Shown: positions 18,881 to 27,929 of the stretch, one piece after another | Layout of the letters: every line of letters begins with the position of its first letter | Position numbering within the stretch: the stretch's first letter is position 1 | From: Polynucleobacter sp. AP-Melu-500A-A1 | GTDB lineage: Bacteria; Pseudomonadota; Gammaproteobacteria; Burkholderiales; Burkholderiaceae | Reading direction: 5' to 3' | Length of the DNA stretch: 64,000 nt | NCBI RefSeq assembly: GCF_018882125.1 | Contig: NZ_JACVOZ010000004.1 | Location: 1-64,000 of the forward strand | Notes under the pieces: generated by a model | Seen by the model: only the letters and a program-made list of their open reading frames with translations | What the model was told of the DNA's origin: nothing | Database searches by the model: none | Made by a program: the position numbers and the translations under genes

Positions 18881-20773
18881 ATGAAAAAGGAATTATTAGA
18901 GTTACCCCGTTGGGTGAAGCAGTTTGCAGCGATGCTGATCGATGTGGTGTGTGCCTTGCTCGCCACCTGGTTGGCCTTTTCCTTGCGCCTAGATGAGTGG
19001 CATGCCCTGATTGCTGAGCAAAAGATGGCCTACATCTTGGCTGTGGCCTTATCAATTCCTATTTTCTTTCAGTATGGTGTTTATAAAACCGTTCTCCGTT
19101 TTACTGGGGCGCATACCTTAGCTTTGATGAGTAAGGCGGTTGGTATTTATGGCGTGCTGTATTTCGCAGCAATTTTTATGTTGGCCTCGCCATATATCTA
19201 CCGCAGTATTGGTTTAGTACAACCCATCATCATGTTCCTTTTGATGGCACTGGCACGAGTTGCCGCCAGCCTTGCTTTAGGCTTTAGATCTTATGGCAAT
19301 AATGGGCGACCTGTTCTGGGAACCTTATTAATTTATGGTGCTGGTCATTCCGGCATGCAGATTGCTTCAGCGCTACGCCAGTCTGGCCAATACTTCTTAG
19401 CGGGCTACATTGATGACAGTACCCAATATCAAGGTAGCAATATCAACGGCCTCATGGTGTATCCGCCAAAAGAAATTACTCGATTAATTGATACACATGG
19501 CGTAACCGATATCTTATTAGCAATGCCCTCAATTGATCGCGCAAGACGTAATTCCATTTTGAGTGACTTGCGCGAGCTTCAAGTGCACGTCCGCTCTTTG
19601 CCTGATTTAGTTGATTTGGCTCAGGGTCATGTCACCGTACTTGATATCAAAGAGCTTGATCCTGATGACCTCTTGGGGCGCGAGCCGGTTGCTCCTAACC
19701 GTGAATTAATCGAAAAGAATATTCTGGGTAAGACGGTGCTCATCAGCGGAGCGGGCGGCAGTATTGGCTCAGAGCTTTGCAGACAAATATTACAAGTAGG
19801 TCCAAAGCAATTACTGCTTTTGGACCATAGTGAGTATGGACTTTATGCAATTGAGTCTGAGCTGCGCGCACAACTCAATGCCAATCCTCAGCTAAAAACT
19901 GATCTCATTCCACTATTGGGTAATGTGCGCGATGCTGAGCGCTTAGAAGTTATCTTTACGAGATGGTCAATTGATACGGTGTATCACGCAGCGGCTTATA
20001 AGCATGTGCCGCTGGTTGAGCATAACCCTTCTGAAGGATTGCAGAACAACGTATTAGGCACTTTGAATTTAGCGCAGGCTGCCAAGAAACATCACACTGC
20101 AAACTTTGTCTTAATCAGTACTGATAAAGCTGTTCGTCCAACTAATGTGATGGGTGCAACAAAACGTTTTGCTGAATTGGTGTTACAAGCATTAGCGAAT
20201 GAGGAAAATTCTAAGACATGTTTTTCTATGGTGCGCTTTGGTAATGTTTTAGGTTCTAGTGGATCGGTGGTGCCATTATTCCGCGAGCAAATTAAAGCTG
20301 GTGGTCCAGTGACCTTGACCCATGCTGAAGTAACGCGTTATTTCATGACGATTCCGGAAGCGGCACAGTTAGTCATACAAGCGGGCGCAATGGCTAAGGG
20401 CGGTGAAGTATTTGTGCTCGATATGGGTCAACCCGTCAAAATCTATGACCTAGCTAAACGCATGGTCGAGTTATCTGGATTGAGTGTCAAAAATCCAGAA
20501 ACAGGTGCCGGTGATATTGAAATCGTTGTCACAGGGCTTCGCCCAGGAGAAAAACTCTACGAAGAGCTCCTGATTGGTGAAAATCCTACTTCTACACCGC
20601 ATCCAAGGATCATGATGGCCAGGGAAGACTTTTTACCTTGGAAGGCCCTTGAGGCGGAATTAACCTTGTTACAGGCTGGTCTAGCTAAGGATGATTTCCA
20701 GGTGCAGGTAGAGCAGTTACAACGCCTTGTTAACGGCTATCAGCCCTCGGGCAACTATAAGCCTAGCGCTTAG
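18881..20773 (+). CDS. Membrane UDP-sugar 4,6-dehydratase, WbpM/CapD-like
   Basis: A 630-residue enzyme with four N-terminal membrane helices (about 15-130), a first Rossmann-like region (TLLIYGAGHSGMQIA) and a catalytic SDR domain starting at SGAGGSIGSELCRQI. The catalytic block reads ISTDKAVRPTNVMGATKRF, where methionine replaces the usual tyrosine of Y-x3-K; this is known for WbpM-type dehydratases and is not a defect. It makes UDP-4-keto-6-deoxy-hexosamine, the precursor of QuiNAc, FucNAc or bacillosamine-type sugars, which the upstream transferase could use. It starts 46 bases after that gene. A small inverted repeat GACAggacTGTC precedes the ATG. Confidence 0.92.
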   Translation: MKKELLELPRWVKQFAAMLIDVVCALLATWLAFSLRLDEWHALIAEQKMAYILAVALSIPIFFQYGVYKTVLRFTGAHTLALMSKAVGIYGVLYFAAIFMLASPYIYRSIGLVQPIIMFLLMALARVAASLALGFRSYGNNGRPVLGTLLIYGAGHSGMQIASALRQSGQYFLAGYIDDSTQYQGSNINGLMVYPPKEITRLIDTHGVTDILLAMPSIDRARRNSILSDLRELQVHVRSLPDLVDLAQGHVTVLDIKELDPDDLLGREPVAPNRELIEKNILGKTVLISGAGGSIGSELCRQILQVGPKQLLLLDHSEYGLYAIESELRAQLNANPQLKTDLIPLLGNVRDAERLEVIFTRWSIDTVYHAAAYKHVPLVEHNPSEGLQNNVLGTLNLAQAAKKHHTANFVLISTDKAVRPTNVMGATKRFAELVLQALANEENSKTCFSMVRFGNVLGSSGSVVPLFREQIKAGGPVTLTHAEVTRYFMTIPEAAQLVIQAGAMAKGGEVFVLDMGQPVKIYDLAKRMVELSGLSVKNPETGAGDIEIVVTGLRPGEKLYEELLIGENPTSTPHPRIMMAREDFLPWKALEAELTLLQAGLAKDDFQVQVEQLQRLVNGYQPSGNYKPSA

Positions 20774-20807
20774 GCCCTAGGCATACGCTACGCTGGCATT
20801 TCTAGCG

Positions 20808-20831
20808 GACTTTGACTTTATAATCAAAGTC
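20808..20831 (+). promoter_or_regulatory. Promoter -10 inside inverted repeat upstream of sxtJ-like gene
   Basis: A perfect 8-base inverted repeat GACTTTGA / TCAAAGTC with an 8-base spacer (20808-20831) contains an exact TATAAT (20819-20824). No good -35 is seen, so this could be an activated promoter with an overlapping operator, or a hairpin without a T-tract. It would drive the SxtJ/DUF5989/carbamoyltransferase cassette. Confidence 0.45.
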
Positions 20832-20874
20832 TTAGCAAATTTAGAGAAATTGCCACTTACCCCACTTCAAGCCT

Positions 20875-21294
20875 ATGAGTAGTCAACCAGATTCCTTGCA
20901 CGGTTCAACCCTGCCTTCCGAACGAACCTTTGGTTTCGTCTTTACCGGAATCTTTTTCATTATTTCTGGATACCTTTGGTACCACGATGGCAAGCCTGTG
21001 GCCATTCAAGCCTTTTTTGTCCTGGCAGTTGCTTTCTTGGCTTTTGCTATCTTCATGCCGATTATTCTTCGTCCTTTCAACAAGGCTTGGTACCAATTAG
21101 GATTATTGATGGGGCGTGTAGTTAGCCCAATCGTCTTAGGCATTTTGTTTTTCATTCTGATTACACCAATTGCCATTGTGATGCGTATAGCCGGAAGAGA
21201 TCCCCTGAAGTTACGCAAGCAAGATGTTCAATCTCATTGGATTGATCGTGCACCACCAGGACCTTCTTCCGAATCGTTTAAAGATCAGTTTTAA
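20875..21294 (+). CDS. SxtJ-family small membrane protein
   Basis: A 139-residue protein with about three hydrophobic segments (FGFVFTGIFFIISGYLW, then AFFVLAVAFLAFAIFM, then VSPIVLGILFFILITPIAIVM) and a hydrophilic tail rich in serine and proline. The conserved signature RPFNKAWYQLGLLMGRVVSP identifies it with the SxtJ family, named from saxitoxin clusters but widespread next to carbamoyltransferases. Its molecular function is not established. A 50-residue DUF5989-like gene and a carbamoyltransferase follow within 250 bases, the usual neighbourhood. Confidence 0.82.
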   Translation: MSSQPDSLHGSTLPSERTFGFVFTGIFFIISGYLWYHDGKPVAIQAFFVLAVAFLAFAIFMPIILRPFNKAWYQLGLLMGRVVSPIVLGILFFILITPIAIVMRIAGRDPLKLRKQDVQSHWIDRAPPGPSSESFKDQF

Positions 21295-21327
21295 AAATTC
21301 AGTAAATCCAAATTACCAAGGTTAGCT

Positions 21328-21480
21328 ATGTCATTTATTAAAGAGTTGTGGAAATTTTTAAGAGTCCGTAAGAAGCTATGGCTCCTGCCAATTATTATTG
21401 TCATGGTGGTCTTAGGTGGCTTGTTGTTATTGGCTGCAAAGAGCTCAGTAGTAGCACCATTTATTTACACCTTGTTCTAA
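21328..21480 (+). CDS. DUF5989-like single-helix membrane protein
   Basis: A 50-residue protein from ATG 21328 to TAA 21480, too short for many gene finders. It begins MSFIKELWKFLRVRKKLW, followed by one hydrophobic helix (about residues 19-38, PIIIVMVVLGGLLLLAA) and a short extracytoplasmic end APFIYTLF. This matches the small DUF5989 proteins that commonly lie between sxtJ and a carbamoyltransferase gene. Function is unknown; a scaffold or membrane anchor for the cytosolic carbamoyltransferase is a reasonable guess. It is 33 bases after sxtJ and 35 before the next gene. Confidence 0.8.
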   Translation: MSFIKELWKFLRVRKKLWLLPIIIVMVVLGGLLLLAAKSSVVAPFIYTLF

Positions 21481-21515
21481 AAACTCAGAATTAAGAACGA
21501 AGAACAAAGACGCGC

Positions 21516-23357
21516 ATGAAGATACTGGGAATATCCGCTTACTACCACGACTCAGCCGCTTGCTTAGTAGTTGATGGCGAGGTCGTAGCTGCCGCTCAAG
21601 AAGAGCGCTTTACTCGTAAGAAGCATGATCAAGCTTTTCCAAGTAATGCGATTAACTATTGCTTAACCGAAGTGGGTTGTACTCCAGCTGATATTGATTA
21701 TGTCGTTTTCTACGATAAGCCATTCTTAAAGTTTGAGCGTCTACTAGAGACTTATTTGGCTTATGCCCCAGTAGGCTTTAAATCGTTCGCTACAGCTTTA
21801 CCAGTCTGGTTGACTGATAAGCTTTTTCAGAAGTCGGTGATTACTGGCGCTCTTAAAAATTTGTGGGGCAAGGATATTGACTGGGAAGCGCGTTTACTCT
21901 TTTCTGAGCATCACTTAAGCCATGCAGCAAGCGCCTTTTTCCCATCACCATTTGAAGATGCTGCCATTTTGACAATGGATGGTGTCGGTGAGTGGACAAC
22001 GACTTCTCTTGCAATTGGTCATGGCAATAAGCTTGAAGTGCATAAGGAAATTCATTTTCCGCATTCATTAGGATTGCTCTACTCAGCCATTACTTACTAC
22101 ACCGGCTTTAAGGTGAACTCTGGTGAGTACAAAGTGATGGGCTTGGCGCCTTACGGTGAGCCTAAGTATGCCCAGCTGATGAAAGATCACCTCATCGATA
22201 TTAAAGAAGATGGATCATTCGCACTAGATATGAGCTATTTCAACTACTGCACTGGTCTGACTATGACCAATGAGAAGTTCGATAAATTATTCGGTGGCCC
22301 TCGTCGTTCTGAAGAAGCAACCCTCACACAACGTGAGATGGACTTAGCTGCTTCCATTCAGGCGGTTACTGAAGAAGTGGTTATTAAATTAGCACGTGGT
22401 ATCCGTAAATCAACTGGTCAAACCAATTTATGTCTTGCTGGTGGTGTTGCATTGAACTGCGTAGCTAACGGAAAGTTATTACGCGAAAACATTTTTGACA
22501 ATATTTGGATTCAGCCGGCAGCAGGTGATGCTGGTGGTGCGGTTGGCGCTGCATTAGCTGCTTACTACATGATGTTGGGTTTGCCGCGTAAGGTCGATCC
22601 TGCATTGCAAGACGGCATGAAGGGTTCCTACTTGGGACCCGAGTTTGCCCAGCCGGATATCGAGCAACGTTTAGCAGCAGTTGGTGCGAAGTTTACCAAC
22701 CACTCCGATGAAGAAATCATTGCCCTAACTGCCCAAGCATTGGCAGATGATAAAGCAGTCGGTTGGCATCAAGGTCGCATGGAGTTTGGCCCACGCTCTT
22801 TAGGTGCTCGATCTATCTTGGCAGATGCCCGCTCACCAACAGCACAAAAATTATTAAATCTGAAGGTTAAGTATCGCGAGTCTTTTAGGCCATTTGCGCC
22901 AAGCGTTCTGCGTGAAGATGTCTCGGAATGGTTTGACATTAATACTGACAGCCCGTACATGCTTCTCGTTGCAGATGTCAATGAATCTAAGCGCTTAGCG
23001 ATGACTGAAGACCAAAAGAAACTCTTTGGAATCGAGAAGCTCAATGTACCTCGCTCAGAAATTCCTGCGGTAACGCACGTGGATTACTCGGCACGCGTAC
23101 AAACCATTCATAAGCAAACTAATCCGAAGTACCACGCTTTGGTGAGTAAGTTTAAAGAGCTCACTGGTTGCCCAGTGGTAGTGAATACGTCCTTTAACGT
23201 GCGTGGTGAACCGATTGTGTGTACTCCTGAAGATGCATTCCGTTGTTTGATGGGTACCGAGATTGAGTTCTTGGTGGTGGGTAATTCGATTATGCGTAAG
23301 GAAGATCAAGATCCTGCGCTTAAGCTTGATTACAAAAATGCTTATGAGTTGGATTAA
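21516..23357 (+). CDS. Carbamoyltransferase, NodU/CmcH family
   Basis: A 613-residue two-domain enzyme that transfers a carbamoyl group from carbamoyl phosphate, through a carbamoyl-adenylate, to a hydroxyl of a sugar or metabolite. The N-terminal Kae1-like domain shows GISAYYHDSAACLVVDG, EHHLSHAASAFFPSPF and GGVALNCVANGKLL; the C-terminal YrdC-like part shows HQGRMEFGPRSLGARSIL and VVNTSFNVRGEPIVCTPEDA. All recognisable motifs are intact. In this glycan locus the acceptor is most likely a sugar of the O-antigen or of its nucleotide precursor. It forms a cassette with SxtJ, DUF5989 and the SGNH protein. Confidence 0.93.
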   Translation: MKILGISAYYHDSAACLVVDGEVVAAAQEERFTRKKHDQAFPSNAINYCLTEVGCTPADIDYVVFYDKPFLKFERLLETYLAYAPVGFKSFATALPVWLTDKLFQKSVITGALKNLWGKDIDWEARLLFSEHHLSHAASAFFPSPFEDAAILTMDGVGEWTTTSLAIGHGNKLEVHKEIHFPHSLGLLYSAITYYTGFKVNSGEYKVMGLAPYGEPKYAQLMKDHLIDIKEDGSFALDMSYFNYCTGLTMTNEKFDKLFGGPRRSEEATLTQREMDLAASIQAVTEEVVIKLARGIRKSTGQTNLCLAGGVALNCVANGKLLRENIFDNIWIQPAAGDAGGAVGAALAAYYMMLGLPRKVDPALQDGMKGSYLGPEFAQPDIEQRLAAVGAKFTNHSDEEIIALTAQALADDKAVGWHQGRMEFGPRSLGARSILADARSPTAQKLLNLKVKYRESFRPFAPSVLREDVSEWFDINTDSPYMLLVADVNESKRLAMTEDQKKLFGIEKLNVPRSEIPAVTHVDYSARVQTIHKQTNPKYHALVSKFKELTGCPVVVNTSFNVRGEPIVCTPEDAFRCLMGTEIEFLVVGNSIMRKEDQDPALKLDYKNAYELD

Positions 23358-23411
23358 GTTAGATAAAGTTCGACTGAATTTAATCTGAAAAACATTCGAT
23401 ACGGGATATCA

Positions 23412-24638
23412 ATGAAGACGCTGAAAAAACTCCTATTCCCAGTAATCTTAGCGGCCTTGGCCGCTTATTTGTTTTTTAATGCATACACGCAACGCAGTGT
23501 TGCTAGCTTCTTATGGGCATTCAGTGTGGCGCTGATGGCAGTCGCCGCTTTAACGAGCTTTCTACGCAACTCCGTCATCACAACAATTTCTATTGTGGTG
23601 ACATTGGCAATTGCTGAAACTGCATTGGGTTACTTACCAGCCTTGATTGCAAAGAAGCCGGACTCTGGCATCAATACCGCTAAAGATAAATCGATCTTTG
23701 CATATTTCGATAGCGCTCAAACATACAATACGCCAGCGTATTGGCATTTAGGCCAATTTGGCAGTCAGCCAAAACCGGGTGTCTTTACAGCAAAAAAGAT
23801 TGCCTCAAATGGCGATGTGCTCTACGACACCATCTTCAGTATCGGTCCCGATGGCTTTAGAGTGACACCAAAATACGGAGATAAGCAGTCTCATCGCATT
23901 AACTTCCTCGGCGACTCTTTTACCTTTGGTGAGGGCGTGGCAGATGATGAGACCATGGCTTATTACGTAGGTGACTTAGTCAACACTCATAAGCAGAGTG
24001 TAGAAAAGTGGGTACCATTAGAAGTGAAGAACTACGGTATTCATGGTTGGGGAATTCATCAAGGTTTAGCGGTCTTGCAAAGCGACTTAGATACCAAAGC
24101 AAATCTTAATGTTGTTCTTACGGCCCCATGGCATGCCAGCCGTGTAGGCTGCGCTGACTTCTTTAGCTTGGGCTCGCCGAAGTACCAGTTACAAGCTGAT
24201 GGCTTGGTTAAGCGTGATGGTTACTGTCGCTCCTTTGGCTGGGTAGAGCATTCTCCTAAAGCCTTGCGTGGCCTCATTACCTCATCCAAGGTATTTAATC
24301 TAATTCAAGATAGTCTGCTCGTCACCTCCGATCAAGATAAGCAACTCGAGATCTATCTGGGTGTACTGAATACCATCGCCGCAGAATCCAAGAGGCGTGG
24401 TGAAGACTTAGTAGTGGGCTTTATTAAGGCAGATGATCAATGGTTTGTCGGCACATATAACAATGAAAAAGTCTTAGCTGCTATCAAAGGCATGGGCATC
24501 AATGTCATTGATATGACCTTAGCTGATAAGAATGAGTTGCTTGCGCGTAATTACTATATTCATGAGCTTGACAAGCATCCTACGGGTGCTGCCAATTTAG
24601 CTCGCGCGAAGCTCTTGATGAATAATATTGCTAAGTAA
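23412..24638 (+). CDS. Membrane-anchored SGNH/GDSL hydrolase-like protein
   Basis: A 408-residue protein with two or three N-terminal hydrophobic segments within the first 80 residues, then a periplasmic domain. Block I is INFLGDSFTFGEGV and block V is HELDKHPTGAANLARA (Asp-x2-His), with GIHGWGIHQG between. This pattern marks an SGNH hydrolase or an O-acyltransferase/esterase of the AlgJ-like type. Consistently placed after the carbamoyltransferase, it may add or remove an acyl group on the glycan. It starts 54 bases after that gene and is followed 21 bases later by a polytopic membrane protein. Confidence 0.78.
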   Translation: MKTLKKLLFPVILAALAAYLFFNAYTQRSVASFLWAFSVALMAVAALTSFLRNSVITTISIVVTLAIAETALGYLPALIAKKPDSGINTAKDKSIFAYFDSAQTYNTPAYWHLGQFGSQPKPGVFTAKKIASNGDVLYDTIFSIGPDGFRVTPKYGDKQSHRINFLGDSFTFGEGVADDETMAYYVGDLVNTHKQSVEKWVPLEVKNYGIHGWGIHQGLAVLQSDLDTKANLNVVLTAPWHASRVGCADFFSLGSPKYQLQADGLVKRDGYCRSFGWVEHSPKALRGLITSSKVFNLIQDSLLVTSDQDKQLEIYLGVLNTIAAESKRRGEDLVVGFIKADDQWFVGTYNNEKVLAAIKGMGINVIDMTLADKNELLARNYYIHELDKHPTGAANLARAKLLMNNIAK

Positions 24639-24659
24639 TTTTTCAGTAAAAAAATATAC

Positions 24660-25829
24660 ATGAGCCTGCGTAAGTTTTCTGTCATAGGGCTCCTCAGTTT
24701 TGCGGCGCTATGTGCCATTTTGTATTTATATTTCTTGCGCGTGAATGAAATTCAGTTTGAATTTAAACATCATGGATATATTACGAGTGATTGGCTAATT
24801 AACTATACCAATGGTTTAGTGCGTAGAGGTCTGTTTGGCGAAATTGCTATGCAGACCAATCGTTTGTTAGGCATCAGTCCAGTTGAAGTAGTTCTTATCG
24901 GAAAATATTTGGCTTATGGTGTTTTATGCGGATCCATATTACTGTTAGCAATCGTTAAGGGCATCGGCTTTATTGAGATTTTGTTCTTGATTTCTCCATG
25001 GGCCTTGATGTTTGACCTGAATGATCCGGGCGGCTCTGGGCGCAAAGAAATTCTGCTCTTTGCCAGCTTTGTCTTTTTTACTTTGCTGCAAGTATTTAGT
25101 AAGTCATCACCTAAATCTATATTTAAGCGCTGGGATTTTTACTATCTCTTGATCGTGATGATAGTGATTTCCTTTATGCACGAGGGTTTGATTTTCTTCT
25201 TCCCCTTCTTTTATTTACCGCTGTACCTTAAGCGTGGCTTCAATAAAAGTGATTTCCTGACTTGCTTTATTCCCTACTTGACTTCACTGATGGTCTTAGT
25301 AGTGTTGTATATCTTTTTCAAAGGTAATAAAGAGACTGCAGATGCCATCTGTAATAGTCTGAACCCTTGGAGCGTCAATGGCTCTCTAGGCTGTGATGCA
25401 ATCTACCTATTAGCGGGAAAGCATCCTAAGGCACATATCGGGTTTATTAAATCTTTTACGCCTCTACTATTGCTCACCATGATCCCTATCTATTGCTATG
25501 GAAGATGGATTGCAGGTCTCACCAAGCATCATCTGTTCCTAGCAATGATGATCCCTCTTATTCTGACAGTGCCTCTATATGGTATTGCGATTGATTGGGG
25601 TCGGTGGATTCATATTTCGGGATTATTGTTTTTTATTACCTTCTTTAGTCTTAAGGGCACTAGTACGCCAATTTGCAAACCTTCTCTGATTGCTATTATG
25701 TTGGTGCTTTGCTTAGCTTTACCATATACCTTCTACTGGCGAATTCCACATGCTGTAGGTGAAAATAAAACTTTTTTCTGGTGGACTCAGGATCCTGCGG
25801 GCTATATTGAAGCCTGGCATCTGAAGTAA
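24660..25829 (+). CDS. Polytopic membrane protein, unknown (GT-C-like or Wzy-like)
   Basis: A 389-residue protein with about 10 membrane segments. I do not recognise a named family. Visible motifs are HGYITSDWLINYTNGLVRRGLFGE in the first extracytoplasmic loop, DLNDPGGSGRKE, FMHEGLIFFFPFFYLPL and AIDWGRWIHISG. The first loop and the DWGRW motif near a late helix recur, as far as I know, in poorly described glycan-cluster membrane proteins. It lies between the SGNH gene (21 bases) and the second acyltransferase (12 bases), so it is probably in one operon with them. A polymerase or glycosyltransferase role is only inferred. Confidence 0.65.
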   Translation: MSLRKFSVIGLLSFAALCAILYLYFLRVNEIQFEFKHHGYITSDWLINYTNGLVRRGLFGEIAMQTNRLLGISPVEVVLIGKYLAYGVLCGSILLLAIVKGIGFIEILFLISPWALMFDLNDPGGSGRKEILLFASFVFFTLLQVFSKSSPKSIFKRWDFYYLLIVMIVISFMHEGLIFFFPFFYLPLYLKRGFNKSDFLTCFIPYLTSLMVLVVLYIFFKGNKETADAICNSLNPWSVNGSLGCDAIYLLAGKHPKAHIGFIKSFTPLLLLTMIPIYCYGRWIAGLTKHHLFLAMMIPLILTVPLYGIAIDWGRWIHISGLLFFITFFSLKGTSTPICKPSLIAIMLVLCLALPYTFYWRIPHAVGENKTFFWWTQDPAGYIEAWHLK

Positions 25830-25841
25830 TTAAACAAATTC

Positions 25842-27920
25842 ATGGCTCACGCGATACCCAAGAGTGCTACATTACCTAATCATCAATATCGTTCAGATAT
25901 TGATGGCCTTAGGGCGTTCGCAGTCTTATCGGTTGTACTTTTCCACGCTTTTCCTGAGTTTATTTCTGGCGGCTTTATTGGGGTGGATGTCTTCTTTGTA
26001 ATCTCGGGATTCTTAATCTCGACCATCATCTTTGAAAAGCTAGAGGAGGGAACCTTTAGTTTTGCTGATTTTTATGCGCGTCGAGTTCGACGTATTTTCC
26101 CAGCGCTGATTCTAGTGTTGGTCACATCCTTCGTATTGGGTTGGTGCATTCTGTTTGTGAGCGAGTACAAGCAGCTTGGGAAACATATCGCAGGTGGGGC
26201 AGGATTCATTGCCAATTTAATTTTGTGGAGTGAGAGTGGTTACTTTGATAACCTCGCTGATACTAAACCTTTGCTGCACTTGTGGAGCCTGGGTATTGAA
26301 GAGCAGTTCTATATCGTCTGGCCACCAATTCTATGGGCTGCATGGCGCTTTCGGGTACGTTTCCTGCCGATCATTCTGGCGATTGGGCTGGCTTCATTTG
26401 CCTTCAATCTCTATGGCATCTCAATTGATCCGGTTGCCACCTTTTACTCGCCATTAACCCGCTTCTGGGAATTGCTCATTGGTGCTTTGCTGGCCTATGT
26501 TGCCGTCTTCCAGTCGAAGTATCCGAAGTTAGTTATTCATTCCATTGCGCAGGCAAATACTCTGTCATGGATGGGTTGTGCACTCTTTGTTGCTGGGCTC
26601 CTTCTTATTAATAAAGATAGTAGCTTTCCCGGTGCTTGGGCACTCTTCCCAACGATAGGTGCTGCTCTGATGATTAAAGCAGGTCCAAATGCTTGGTTTA
26701 ATAAAGTAGTCCTGGGAAGCTCCGTATTGGTATGGTTTGGCTTAATTAGTTATCCACTGTATCTCTGGCACTGGCTACTACTTTCTTTTGCGCGCATTCT
26801 CAGTAGTAGTGTTCCGGAGTTAGAGATTCGAATTGGAGTTGTAGCTATATCCATTCTTCTATCTTGGCTGACATATCGATTTGTAGAGAAGCCTATTCGA
26901 TTTGGCAGTGGTATCACTTTCTTTGGTAAATGGTTTGTGGATAAAAAAGCCATCACGATTGCGCTTGTTGTGGGCCTCTTTCTGATTGGCTTTGCGGGTT
27001 ATCTAGCTAACTATAAGAATGGCAGTCACTCACGTCTAGTAAATAAGATCAATGTCGACCCTGAGTCTGGTTATGACGGCGTCGCTGGAGTGGATCTCAT
27101 TGAAGACTGTGGCCTTGCCAATTCACCCTCAATTGATAAATCTTGGTTTGGCACCTGCTTACGCGATAGTCGTCCTCCGGTGAAATACGCTTTAGTAGGC
27201 GATAGCCATGCTGCATCCATTTTTAGGGGATTGGTCAGAACCTCTAATGAAAATGGACGATGGTTATTTATTGGTGGCCCTGGTGGTAAAGGTGCAGTTT
27301 CGACAGTTATATCAAGTCATCCTCTTTTTCAAAGATTTATACCCAATAGCGAATACGCAATAAATTCATTAGCTAAAAATGACAGTATTGAAACAGTTTT
27401 ATTTGTAGGCGCCAGTCGAAACCTATTTGGATTAAATGAGAAGAAGTTCTTGGATGATTTGGAGTCTTCACCCAATTTTGATGTTGCCTATGAAGCAGTT
27501 CAAAATGCTATAAATCCTCTAAAAGCCGCTGGCAAAAAAGTAGTCATCCTAGAAGACAATCCAACCTTAGCCTTCCCAGAAGATTGTCTTCAAAGAAAGA
27601 GCACGATCTCGGCGATTAATTATTTCTTCCCCAAGAAGCTCAATCCCCGCTGTGTGTTGACGGTAGAGCGGCATCAACAACGCACCGAGCAATATAGGCG
27701 CCTATTGGCTAAGCTTGAGAAAAATAATCCTGGCACCGTAAAAATCTTCTACACCATACCAATTCTGTGTGACGAAAGTAAGGGGCTTTGTGAAATCTCT
27801 AAAAATGGCCGTTTGCTCTATAGCTACTCAGACCATATCTCGGATTACTCTGCGGGCTTAATTGGCCGACCTTTGAATGAGTGGCTCAGAGACCAGCCTA
27901 GTAAAACAGCAGCACCCTAA
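25842..27920 (+). CDS. OafA/YrhL-type acyltransferase with C-terminal SGNH domain (second copy)
   Basis: A 692-residue paralogue of the 15267 gene. The acyltransferase-3 domain has SDIDGLRAFAVLSVVLFHA, GVDVFFVISGFLIS and RRVRRIFPAL; the C-terminal SGNH domain has ALVGDSHAASIFRG and a late YSDHISDYSAG that fits block V. The membrane domain is strongly similar between the two copies while the SGNH parts differ, which suggests different acceptor positions on the glycan. It is the last gene of the plus-strand run from about 20.9 kb and converges on the GT71-like gene ten bases away. Confidence 0.9.
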   Translation: MAHAIPKSATLPNHQYRSDIDGLRAFAVLSVVLFHAFPEFISGGFIGVDVFFVISGFLISTIIFEKLEEGTFSFADFYARRVRRIFPALILVLVTSFVLGWCILFVSEYKQLGKHIAGGAGFIANLILWSESGYFDNLADTKPLLHLWSLGIEEQFYIVWPPILWAAWRFRVRFLPIILAIGLASFAFNLYGISIDPVATFYSPLTRFWELLIGALLAYVAVFQSKYPKLVIHSIAQANTLSWMGCALFVAGLLLINKDSSFPGAWALFPTIGAALMIKAGPNAWFNKVVLGSSVLVWFGLISYPLYLWHWLLLSFARILSSSVPELEIRIGVVAISILLSWLTYRFVEKPIRFGSGITFFGKWFVDKKAITIALVVGLFLIGFAGYLANYKNGSHSRLVNKINVDPESGYDGVAGVDLIEDCGLANSPSIDKSWFGTCLRDSRPPVKYALVGDSHAASIFRGLVRTSNENGRWLFIGGPGGKGAVSTVISSHPLFQRFIPNSEYAINSLAKNDSIETVLFVGASRNLFGLNEKKFLDDLESSPNFDVAYEAVQNAINPLKAAGKKVVILEDNPTLAFPEDCLQRKSTISAINYFFPKKLNPRCVLTVERHQQRTEQYRRLLAKLEKNNPGTVKIFYTIPILCDESKGLCEISKNGRLLYSYSDHISDYSAGLIGRPLNEWLRDQPSKTAAP

Positions 27921-27929
27921 TCAATCTTC

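Noticed and set aside
20221..20290. Missing catalytic tyrosine in the WbpM-like gene as a possible inactivation
   Set aside because: Methionine at that position (NVMGATK, encoded near 20150) is normal for WbpM-type dehydratases.
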